Source: Actinomycetes bacterium
Lineage (GTDB): Bacteria > Actinomycetota > Acidimicrobiia > Acidimicrobiales > RAAP-2
Length of the DNA stretch: 5,300 nt
Assembly (NCBI GenBank): GCA_021849435.1
Contig: JAJZSX010000193.1
Span: forward strand, 1-5,300
Reading direction: 5' to 3'
Below, piece after piece: positions 1 through 5,300 of this stretch. Positions within the stretch are counted from its first letter, which is position 1. Every line of letters starts with the position of its first letter. A program made the position numbers and the translations under genes. The notes beneath the pieces were generated by a model. It was not told where the DNA came from. It searched no databases and saw nothing but the letters and a program-made list of their open reading frames with translations.

Positions 1-399
1 CATGCCGAGCGCGGCGCCGGCGACGGTTGGTCCGCTGTAGGCGACGCCGGCGAGGTCGAGGGCGGCCTGGAGCGAGCCGTCCTCGCCGGGGCCGCCGTGG
101 GTCGCCATGACGACCGCGTCGAAATCGATGCGCCGCTCGCGCCCGAGCCGACCGGCCGGAGCGACGAAGCCGCCGCCGTTACCGACGCGAAGGGCCAGTT
201 CGCTCGAGCCGCGCGGCAGCCCATCGATGAATGACTCGGCCTCGACGCCCGCAGCGACGCTGTAGAACGCGCCAGTCTTGGTCCAGTAGATGCCCACGAC
301 CTCGCGGGAGCGCTCGAGTTCGCGCAGTGCCTGCAGTCCAGTCAGGATGGAGATGTCGTGCTCCGGGCTCGGCCCGCCGAAGAGAACTGCCGTTGTCAC
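1..399 (-). CDS. ddl: D-alanine--D-alanine ligase (Ddl), N-terminal part; gene runs off the left edge
   Basis: Ddl is an ATP-grasp ligase that joins two D-alanines in the cytoplasm, giving the dipeptide that MurF adds to the peptidoglycan precursor. The 133 codons present make up the N-terminal domain. Residues 7-17 read FGGPSPEHDIS, the family's first signature, whose Glu13 corresponds to the glutamate that contacts the first D-Ala. Residues 100-111 read THGGPGEDGSLQ, followed by a YSG motif at 121-123 and ALGM at the window edge, just where Ddl proteins continue with a conserved Asp-Lys. The ATP-grasp and C-terminal domains lie outside the window. The GTG start at 399-397 puts FGGPSPEH at its usual distance from the N-terminus. 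An ATG at 418-416 is in another frame and meets a stop after five codons. It lies 26 bases after murF on the same strand, so it is probably co-transcribed and supplies MurF's substrate. No damage is visible. Family assignment is very secure. Confidence 0.95.
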   Translation of the reverse strand, partial: MTTAVLFGGPSPEHDISILTGLQALRELERSREVVGIYWTKTGAFYSVAAGVEAESFIDGLPRGSSELALRVGNGGGFVAPAGRLGRERRIDFDAVVMATHGGPGEDGSLQAALDLAGVAYSGPTVAGAALGM

Positions 400-403
400 G
401 CTA

Positions 404-413
404 CCCCTGCCTC
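404..413 (-). promoter_or_regulatory. Ribosome binding site of ddl
   Basis: The 26-base gap between murF and ddl carries purine-rich sequence on the minus strand: GAGG at 413-410, ten bases before the GTG start, and AGGGG at 408-404, four bases before it. Either could pair with the 16S rRNA tail. This supports the GTG at 399 as the start and suggests ddl has its own initiation signal within the operon. No promoter or terminator is evident in the gap. Confidence 0.5.
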
Positions 414-425
414 GTCATCAAGTAC

Positions 426-1982
426 TCAAGGGTAGTGGTCGGGCAGATCGTTGAGATACAACACCGCATCGCCCGCCCCTAGTGACTCGCGCACCCAGGC
501 GACCGCCTGCTCGCGCCGGTCCACTCGCCGAGCGCGGTTCTCAGCGCCGCGCAGCAGCTCGAGCGCGTTGGTGCGCCCGACCACAACGAGCTCACCGCCA
601 CGTGCCAGCACCTTCTGGGCCAGGGAGATGTTGGCGCCGGGCTGCAGGTTGCCCAGCTCGATCAGTCCCGGTGTGACGACGACGCGCCGGCCGGGCACGT
701 CGAGGCCGAAGAGCAACGCCAGAGAAGCCTCGGCGCTCGCCGGATTGGCGTTGAACGTGTCATCGATCACCGTGACCCCCGAGGGGGCGAGTCCCACCTG
801 GGCGCGGTGAACCACGCTCGACAGGCCCTTCAGGCGTGCGATCACCTCGTCGCGCGCCAGTCCCAGCTCGAGCGCGGCCGCCAGGGCGCAGGCGACGTTA
901 GACGCCTGCAGGCCAGCGCGGGCCTCGAGTTCGCCCACCTCCTCGCCACGGATGACGACGCGCCAGCGAGGACCGGAAGTGACCACGACATCGGCGTCGA
1001 CGGCATGCGCGCTCGCGCGCACCACCGTCGTACCGGTGGCGCGCAGACGGCCCACCCAGCCGGCGAGGCGCGTGTCGTCGACGTTGACCACGACCGTCGA
1101 CGCGCGCTCGGTGATCTCGAACTTCGCCGTCTCGATCACGTCCAGGCTGCCCATGCGTTCGAGGTGCACCGGGCCGATAGCGGTGACGATCGCGATCTCC
1201 GGCGGACACCAGGAGCACAGATCGCGGATTTCGCCGGGGCCGTAGGTGCCCATCTCGGCGACGAAGACGCGCGTGCCGTCGGCGAGGTTCTCATTGATCG
1301 CCCGCGACAGGCCGGCTTGGTTGTTGTAGCTCGCCGGCGAGGCCACCACACCGGTGCCGGCCAGCAGGTCGGCCAAGTGGTTCTTGGTCGAGGTCTTGCC
1401 GAAAGAGCCCGTGATACCCACGACTCGGGGGCCAACGTCGGCGAGGCGGCGCTGCGCGGACTCGACGAAGGCCCTGGCTCGTCGGCGCTCGTAGGGCGCA
1501 AGTACGCGCGTCGCCGCGCTGATCAGCATCGGCACCGCCCACACGACGGCGGCGCCGAGCAGCCACGGTCGCGGCGCGAACGCGCCGAGCGCGGCCACGG
1601 CGACGCCCACGGCCACGACGAGCGCCACGATGGTGCTAAGGCGACGTGTGAAGCGCAGTGCTCCCGTGCGCCCACGCAGTCCGAGTCCCGTCGGCGCGAA
1701 GAGGCCGTAAACGATCGTGACCGTCACCACGAGGGCGTCACTGTGCAGGATCAGTGCGACGAGGAAGAGGGCCACCAGGACGTGACTGAGCGTCACCGGG
1801 TGCCGATCGCGCACGCGCGCCGGTGCGCTCGCGGGGCCCACCGGTGGAGAGGACCAGCGCCCGAGGAAGCGGATCATCGCGTGCGGGTCGTAGTGCTCGC
1901 GCTGCAGCACGCGCAGCCACCGCGCCATCTGAGCCGCGAAGGCGAGCGCCAGTCCGATCGATCCGAGAATCGCGAAAATCAC
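426..1982 (-). CDS. murF: Membrane-anchored MurF-type Mur ligase (UDP-MurNAc-tripeptide--D-Ala-D-Ala ligase)
   Basis: MurF adds D-Ala-D-Ala to the UDP-MurNAc-tripeptide using ATP, completing the cytoplasmic peptidoglycan precursor. The protein is 518 aa. The Mur ligase core is clear: P-loop GITGSFGKTSTK at 189-200, AEMGT at 242-246, IGPVHLE at 269-275 with Lys287 after it, NVDD at 300-303, and the MurF-typical DDTFNANPAS at 407-416, with TPGLIELG at 437-444. The first ~185 residues are unusual. They hold hydrophobic segments near 3-23, 64-96 (perhaps two passes), 116-136 and 140-157, in place of the soluble tripeptide-binding domain of classical MurF. The GTG start at 1982 overlaps the hydrolase stop by four bases (GTGA), with GAGG seven bases upstream (1993-1990). 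The frame stays open to 2393, but that stretch lies over the hydrolase gene and is Arg/Pro/Gly-rich shadow sequence. MurF identity is supported by the DDTFNANP motif and by ddl next door. A related Mur ligase acting on another membrane-linked substrate cannot be excluded. Confidence 0.9.
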   Translation of the reverse strand: MIFAILGSIGLALAFAAQMARWLRVLQREHYDPHAMIRFLGRWSSPPVGPASAPARVRDRHPVTLSHVLVALFLVALILHSDALVVTVTIVYGLFAPTGLGLRGRTGALRFTRRLSTIVALVVAVGVAVAALGAFAPRPWLLGAAVVWAVPMLISAATRVLAPYERRRARAFVESAQRRLADVGPRVVGITGSFGKTSTKNHLADLLAGTGVVASPASYNNQAGLSRAINENLADGTRVFVAEMGTYGPGEIRDLCSWCPPEIAIVTAIGPVHLERMGSLDVIETAKFEITERASTVVVNVDDTRLAGWVGRLRATGTTVVRASAHAVDADVVVTSGPRWRVVIRGEEVGELEARAGLQASNVACALAAALELGLARDEVIARLKGLSSVVHRAQVGLAPSGVTVIDDTFNANPASAEASLALLFGLDVPGRRVVVTPGLIELGNLQPGANISLAQKVLARGGELVVVGRTNALELLRGAENRARRVDRREQAVAWVRESLGAGDAVLYLNDLPDHYP

Positions 1983-2719
1983 GCGAGGGCCTCGAGGACC
2001 GCGCGCACCAGCGCCTCGGGAGACTCCGTGGGCACCAGGTGGCTCACGCCCTCGAGCACCGTCAGGCGTGCCGGCGCTCTGACCATGGTGAGCGCCCGTT
2101 GCGCGACGTCGACGCGCGACTCGGTGTCGTTGGCGCCCCAGAGGAGGTGCACCGGGACCGCGAGGCGCGCCAGCTCGTCCTCGTAGCTCTCGGCCACCAT
2201 CGTGACCAGCACGTCGCGCATCACTCCACTGGCCGCGCGGTAGTCGGGCGAACCGAAACGCTGGCGCGCGGCCTCGAGGCGCGCGGGCGAGAGGAGGCGA
2301 CGGCGCGCGAGCGCGCGCACCAGCCGGTAGCGCCAGTGAGGTCGCCCGGGGGCGCCCCGCAGCAGCGGCGCGCCCACGAGGATCACCTCGCAAAAGTGCT
2401 CGGGATGCGCGGCGGCGAGGACCGTGGCGACGCGCCCGCCCAGGGAGTGGCCGACCACAACAAGCCCGCCATCCTCGGGAAGCGCCGGGGCTACCAGGTC
2501 AGCGTAGTAGCGCGCGCCTCCGGCGTGCGCCGGCGCCGGCGAGGCGCCAAAACCCGGAAGATCGATCGCGAGCGAGGCGATCCCTCGCTCGGCCAGCTCG
2601 CGAGCGGCGACCGCGAAATCCTGGCCTCGACGGGCCCAACCGTGCAGCCAGATCACGCGAACCGGGCCCTCGCCGAAGGACTCGCCGAAGAGAGTTCCGT
2701 CTCCGAGGGCTTTAAGCAC
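1979..2719 (-). CDS. Alpha/beta-hydrolase fold protein, substrate unknown
   Basis: This is a 246-aa single-domain alpha/beta hydrolase of ordinary length for the family. The catalytic triad is visible: nucleophile Ser92 in GHSLGG (90-95), Asp198 in GANDTE (195-200) and His227 in SHLVP (226-230). LHGW at 25-28 would form the oxyanion hole, and DLPGFGAS at 53-60 is the usual loop after strand 4. A helical cap with several Arg residues spans about 120-180. There is no signal peptide, so it is probably cytoplasmic. The GTG start at 2719 is preceded in frame by a stop four codons upstream (TAA, 2731-2729), so no nearby alternative start exists. It is first in the leftward operon and overlaps murF by four bases, so the two are probably co-translated. 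The position suggests a link to peptidoglycan precursors or the cell envelope, but nothing in the sequence gives the substrate. Esterase, lipase, haloperoxidase-like and C-C hydrolase activities are all possible for this fold. Confidence 0.9.
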   Translation of the reverse strand: MLKALGDGTLFGESFGEGPVRVIWLHGWARRGQDFAVAARELAERGIASLAIDLPGFGASPAPAHAGGARYYADLVAPALPEDGGLVVVGHSLGGRVATVLAAAHPEHFCEVILVGAPLLRGAPGRPHWRYRLVRALARRRLLSPARLEAARQRFGSPDYRAASGVMRDVLVTMVAESYEDELARLAVPVHLLWGANDTESRVDVAQRALTMVRAPARLTVLEGVSHLVPTESPEALVRAVLEALA

Positions 2720-2725
2720 CCCATC

Positions 2726-2752
2726 AGGTTACCGACGCACCGACGCCGTCAC
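2726..2752 (-). promoter_or_regulatory. Candidate promoter of the leftward operon, possibly giving a leaderless mRNA
   Basis: On the minus strand, TAACCT (2731-2726) matches the actinobacterial TANNNT -10 pattern. GTGACG (2752-2747) matches four of six bases of TTGACA, with a 15-base spacer, slightly short. If the last T of the -10 box is at -7, transcription would start at 2719, the first base of the hydrolase GTG codon. That is the layout of leaderless genes, which are common in actinobacteria, and it would explain the lack of a well-spaced Shine-Dalgarno sequence there. Placement is by eye only. Confidence 0.4.
2731..2746. repeat. Perfect tandem repeat of an 8-base unit (ACCGACGC x2)
   Basis: The unit ACCGACGC occurs twice back to back. 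It fills the spacer of the candidate leftward promoter and would sit on one face-shifted stretch of DNA upstream of the helicase. Two copies in GC-rich DNA could be chance, but a tandem operator half-site is possible because of its location. Confidence 0.6.
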
Positions 2753-2769
2753 GGGCGCCCGGTAGCGTC

Positions 2770-2776
2770 AGGGGGA
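2770..2776 (+). promoter_or_regulatory. Ribosome binding site of the helicase gene
   Basis: AGGGGGA lies immediately upstream of the ATG at 2779, with only two to four bases between the G-run and the start codon. The sequence is a good anti-16S match but the spacing is short. It supports the ATG at 2779 as the start; the encoded protein then begins at the normal distance before the helicase Q motif. Confidence 0.5.
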
Positions 2777-2778
2777 CC

Positions 2779-4386
2779 ATGGCTGGCGAGGCGACCTTTT
2801 CCACCGACCTGCTCGACGGTCTCACCCCCGAGCAGCGTGAGGCCGTCATGTCACCGGCGCGGCGCCTGCTCGTGCGCGCCAGTGCGGGCTCGGGCAAGAC
2901 CCACGTGCTGACCCTGCGCCTGCTACGGCGCATCGCCTCGGGCGAGCTCGACGCGGACCAGGTGCTCGTCATGACCTTCACGCGCAAGGCCGGCGACGAG
3001 TTGCGCCGTCGACTGGCGCGCGCTGGCGTGCGCGACGTGCGAGCCGGGACGTTCCACCGCGCCGCCATGACCATTGTCAATCAGTACCGTGAGGACCAGC
3101 ATCTGCGACCCCTCGTGATCGAGCCCCAGCGCCGACGCCTGGTGAGCGCTCTGGCCGCGCAGATGCGCGAGGCGGGCGAGTCGGTCGACGAGTGGCAGGT
3201 GCCGCGTTTGGAACAAGAGATCGGCTGGGCCCTCGGTCAGGGCTACAACGGGACCTCATACGCGAAGTACGCGCGTCGAGCACACCGCGACCCGCCGCTG
3301 CCCCTCGCGCACTTCGCCGAGGCGCTGGACCGCTACGTCGGGCTGTGCCGCAGCCGCGGCGTGCTCGACTTCGATCTCCTGCTCGGCGAGGCGATCACCC
3401 TCTTGCGCGACGAGCCGACGGTGCGCGCCGCGTTTCGCCATCGCACCCGTGCGCTCTCGGTGGACGAGACCCAGGACATGAACCCCTTGCAGTTCGCGCT
3501 GCTGCGCGAGATGGCCGGCGAGGACCCGGACCTGTTCTGCGTCGGTGACCCGAATCAGTCGATCTACGGGTTCAACGGCGCGGCGCCACGCCTGATCGAA
3601 GAGATCGTGCGCACCTGGCCCGACACACTCGTACTCGATCTCACGCGTAATCACCGTTCGACGGCACACATCGTCGAAGTTGCCAACACGCTCCTCGAAG
3701 ACGGCGCCACGGGCATTGAACCGGCCAAGGACGACGGAGAGATACCCAAGGTGCGCCGCTACGACACCGACGAGGACGAGGCCCGCCACGTGGCGGCCTG
3801 GCTCGCGGCGACGCACCGGGCCCAGAGTCCCTGGCGCTCGATGGCGGTGCTCGCGCGCACCAACGCCCAACTCGACGTGGTAGCGGCCCAACTCGACGCC
3901 GCCGCCATCCCCCACAAGCGCAGCGGTCTCGAGCACGCGCCGGCCTCGGATCTCGTGGGTGGTGACCGCCGGCTCGAGGACGACCACGCCGATGCCGTGA
4001 CCCTCTCGACGATCCACCGGGCCAAGGGCCTCGAGTTCCGCCACGTGGCGACGATCGGCTGGGCCGAGGGCCTGCTGCCCCACTACAACGCGACGAGCGC
4101 GGGCGACCTGGCCGAAGAGCGCCGCCTGGCCTACGTGGCGCTGACCCGGGCCGAGGAAACCCTTCTCATCACCTGGAATCGGGGCCGCAACGACCCCCGC
4201 TACCCCGACCGGTCCCCCTCGCGATTCCTTGAACCGGTGCAGGAGGCGATCGAGAAAATCGCCCGACGCAACGCGCCCCTCGAAGGCGACGCGCGGCGCG
4301 CCCGCCTGGCGGCGATTCGCGCCGAGCTAGAGGCGTCGTCCGCACTAGCGTGGCCTGACGATGGACGCCACGACGCTTCGCGCTGA
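2779..4386 (+). CDS. Compact UvrD/Rep-family (SF1A) ATP-dependent DNA helicase lacking the 2B subdomain
   Basis: Family members translocate 3'-5' on single-stranded DNA and unwind duplexes in repair, replication restart or protein removal. All main motifs are present in the 535 aa: Q motif LTPEQREAV (15-23), Walker A ASAGSGKT (34-41), Ia VMTFTRKAGDEL (64-75), Ib AGTFHR (89-94), II VDETQD (228-233), III VGDPNQSIYGFNGA (255-268), IV LTRNHRST (288-295), IVa LARTNAQ (358-364), V VTLSTIHRAKGLEF (407-420) and VI EERRLAYVALTRA (446-458). UvrD, Rep and PcrA are near 670-730 aa. The difference lies mainly between IVa and V, where only about 40 residues separate the motifs and the ~150-180-residue 2B insertion is missing. 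No nuclease, HRDC or iron-sulfur cysteine module is seen. The ATG at 2779 has AGGGGG just upstream. The 3' end overlaps the next gene by 26 bases. It is close to neither UvrD1 nor UvrD2 in architecture, so I give no symbol. Confidence 0.93.
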   Translation: MAGEATFSTDLLDGLTPEQREAVMSPARRLLVRASAGSGKTHVLTLRLLRRIASGELDADQVLVMTFTRKAGDELRRRLARAGVRDVRAGTFHRAAMTIVNQYREDQHLRPLVIEPQRRRLVSALAAQMREAGESVDEWQVPRLEQEIGWALGQGYNGTSYAKYARRAHRDPPLPLAHFAEALDRYVGLCRSRGVLDFDLLLGEAITLLRDEPTVRAAFRHRTRALSVDETQDMNPLQFALLREMAGEDPDLFCVGDPNQSIYGFNGAAPRLIEEIVRTWPDTLVLDLTRNHRSTAHIVEVANTLLEDGATGIEPAKDDGEIPKVRRYDTDEDEARHVAAWLAATHRAQSPWRSMAVLARTNAQLDVVAAQLDAAAIPHKRSGLEHAPASDLVGGDRRLEDDHADAVTLSTIHRAKGLEFRHVATIGWAEGLLPHYNATSAGDLAEERRLAYVALTRAEETLLITWNRGRNDPRYPDRSPSRFLEPVQEAIEKIARRNAPLEGDARRARLAAIRAELEASSALAWPDDGRHDASR

Positions 4387-5300
4387 ACTGCTCGACATCG
4401 TCGACGAGTTCCAGGTCACCTTCTCACCGACCCACCGTCCCGACGACCTGCACGACGAGTCGCTCCACCCGGTTACCAGTGATCCCCTCGCAGTGGTGCG
4501 ACCCACCAGTACCGCGCAGGTCGCCGAGCTGTGCGCGCTGTGCACCCGACACAACCTGCCAATCACCGCGCGCGGCTCGGGCACCGGACTCTCCGGCGGG
4601 GCGACTCCCGTGACCGGGGGCCTCGTGGTCTGCTTCGACCAGATGAATCACGTCGTCTCTCTCGACCTCGACGACCACGTCGCGGTCGTACAACCCGGCA
4701 TCACCTTGCGCGAGCTCAACGACGCCCTCGCCGGGAGCGGACTGCGCTATCCGGTTCATCCGGGTGAGCTCTCGGGATCTCTAGGCGGCAACGTCAACAC
4801 CAACGCCGGCGGAATGCGCGCGGTGCGTCACGGAGTGACGCGCCGCCACGTCCTCGGACTCGAGGTCGTCCTGGCCGACGGAACAGTCCTGCGCACCGGC
4901 GCGCCGGTGGTGAAGAACTCCTCGGGCTACGACCTGACCCAGCTCATCATCGGCAGCGAGGGCACCTTGGCCCTCGTCACCGAGGTCACCCTGGCGCTTT
5001 CACCGCGCCTCGCCCACGGCGCGACCCTGCTCGTCCCTTTCGCCGACCTCGACGCCGTGACGGCGGTAGTGCCGCGCATCGTCGCCACCGGGCTGCAGCC
5101 GTCGATGCTCGAGTACATCGATCTCATCACGATGGGAGCGATCACCGGGGCGACGGGCCTGGACCTCGGGGTCAGCGCCGAGGTCGCCGCCAAGTGCGCC
5201 GCCTACCTCGTCGTCGTGCTCGAGACGCGCACCGGCGAGCAGCTCGAGCGCGACGTCGCCGATCTCGCGGCCCAACTCGACGTCGCTGGAGCCTTGGAGG
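4361..5300 (+). CDS. FAD-linked oxidase, GlcD/DLD type (glycolate or D-lactate dehydrogenase-like), N-terminal part; runs off the right edge
   Basis: This is the vanillyl-alcohol-oxidase/PCMH-fold family that oxidises 2-hydroxy acids such as glycolate or D-lactate and passes electrons on through FAD. The 313 codons present include the FAD-binding domain: ITARGSGTGLSGGA at 68-81 is the pyrophosphate-binding loop, SGSLGGNVNTNAGGMRAVRHG spans 138-158, and KNSSGYDLTQLIIGSEGTLA covers 185-204, the classical GlcD signature. The linked C-terminal oxidase domain begins around residue 211 and is cut by the window. The ATG at 4361 is the likely start: an in-frame TAG lies four codons upstream (4346-4348) and the next in-frame Met is inside the FAD domain. 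No Shine-Dalgarno sequence sits close to it (the nearest AGAGG is at 4329-4333), and it overlaps the helicase end by 26 bases in the +1 frame, so translation is probably coupled. The substrate cannot be read from this part; glycolate, D-lactate and D-2-hydroxyglutarate enzymes share these motifs. Confidence 0.92.
   Translation, partial: MDATTLRAELLDIVDEFQVTFSPTHRPDDLHDESLHPVTSDPLAVVRPTSTAQVAELCALCTRHNLPITARGSGTGLSGGATPVTGGLVVCFDQMNHVVSLDLDDHVAVVQPGITLRELNDALAGSGLRYPVHPGELSGSLGGNVNTNAGGMRAVRHGVTRRHVLGLEVVLADGTVLRTGAPVVKNSSGYDLTQLIIGSEGTLALVTEVTLALSPRLAHGATLLVPFADLDAVTAVVPRIVATGLQPSMLEYIDLITMGAITGATGLDLGVSAEVAAKCAAYLVVVLETRTGEQLERDVADLAAQLDVAGALE

Larger units (their letters stand above)
2720..2778. 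promoter_or_regulatory. Divergent intergenic region between the hydrolase-murF-ddl operon and the helicase gene
   Basis: These 59 bases are the only sizeable non-coding stretch in the window and separate two outward-facing genes, so any promoter directly upstream of either group must lie here or within the coding ends. On the rightward side a weak -10-like TAGCGT (2763-2768) sits very close to the helicase ATG. Besides a tandem repeat at 2731-2746, there is a looser direct repeat, CGTCACGGG at 2747-2755 and CGTCAGGGG at 2766-2774, exactly 19 bases apart. Either set could be a binding site, but this is inference from position only. Confidence 0.5.

Noticed and set aside
400..425. Possible terminator or promoter between murF and ddl
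   Set aside because: The 26-base gap has no hairpin with a T-run and no -10/-35 pair; only a ribosome binding site is supported.
231..482. Small plus-strand open frame across the murF-ddl junction
   Set aside because: It covers the ddl start and the murF end on the opposite strand, is Arg-rich, and has no motif or credible ribosome binding site.
807..2186. A 459-codon open frame on the plus strand antisense to murF and the hydrolase
   Set aside because: Its product is Arg/His/Ala/Gly-rich with no recognisable domain, and it lies opposite two well-supported genes. Long antisense frames are expected in GC-rich coding DNA.
1983..2393. Upstream extension of the MurF frame giving a 655-aa protein
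   Set aside because: The extra 137 codons lie in the hydrolase gene and encode Arg/Pro/Gly-rich sequence. The GTG at 1982 has a well-spaced GAGG and a typical 4-base overlap.
1823..2911. A 362-codon plus-strand open frame spanning the hydrolase, the intergenic gap and the helicase start
   Set aside because: It overlaps two confident genes and the control region, has low-complexity Arg-rich composition, and shows no family motif.
3256..4083. A 275-codon minus-strand open frame inside the helicase gene
   Set aside because: It is antisense to motifs II-V of the helicase. The product looks mirrored and low in complexity, with no recognisable domain.

Overview
The window is very GC-rich, densely packed bacterial DNA. 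Protein-coding sequence covers almost all of it, GTG starts are frequent, and adjacent genes overlap. The protein families, the GC-rich codon use and a possible leaderless start fit an actinobacterium. From family resemblance only, I would guess a class such as Acidimicrobiia; no marker gene here fixes the taxonomy.

There are five genes in two divergent groups. The leftward group (minus strand), read from about 2719 down to the left edge, is an alpha/beta-hydrolase, a membrane-anchored MurF-type Mur ligase, and the N-terminal third of D-alanine--D-alanine ligase (Ddl). The hydrolase and murF overlap by 4 bases, murF and ddl are 26 bases apart, and all three start with GTG, so this looks like one translationally coupled operon. 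Ddl makes D-Ala-D-Ala and MurF attaches it to the UDP-MurNAc-tripeptide, so the operon supplies the last cytoplasmic steps of peptidoglycan precursor synthesis. The hydrolase has an intact catalytic triad but no known substrate.

The rightward group (plus strand) is a compact UvrD/Rep-like superfamily 1A helicase (535 aa), followed after a 26-base overlap by a GlcD/DLD-type FAD-linked oxidase that runs off the right edge. These two have no obvious shared pathway.

The only real intergenic space is 59 bases (2720-2778) between the divergent groups. It must hold any promoter lying directly upstream of each group. It contains a perfect tandem 8-base repeat, and a -10-like box placed so that the hydrolase mRNA could begin exactly at its GTG codon.

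Three points stand out. The MurF has about 185 residues of mostly membrane-spanning sequence in place of the usual N-terminal substrate-binding domain. The hydrolase/murF/ddl trio recalls the murF-hydrolase-ddl cluster I remember from Helicobacter and Campylobacter. The helicase keeps the SF1A motifs but lacks essentially the whole 2B subdomain. I see no RNA gene, mobile element, CRISPR array or clear terminator.
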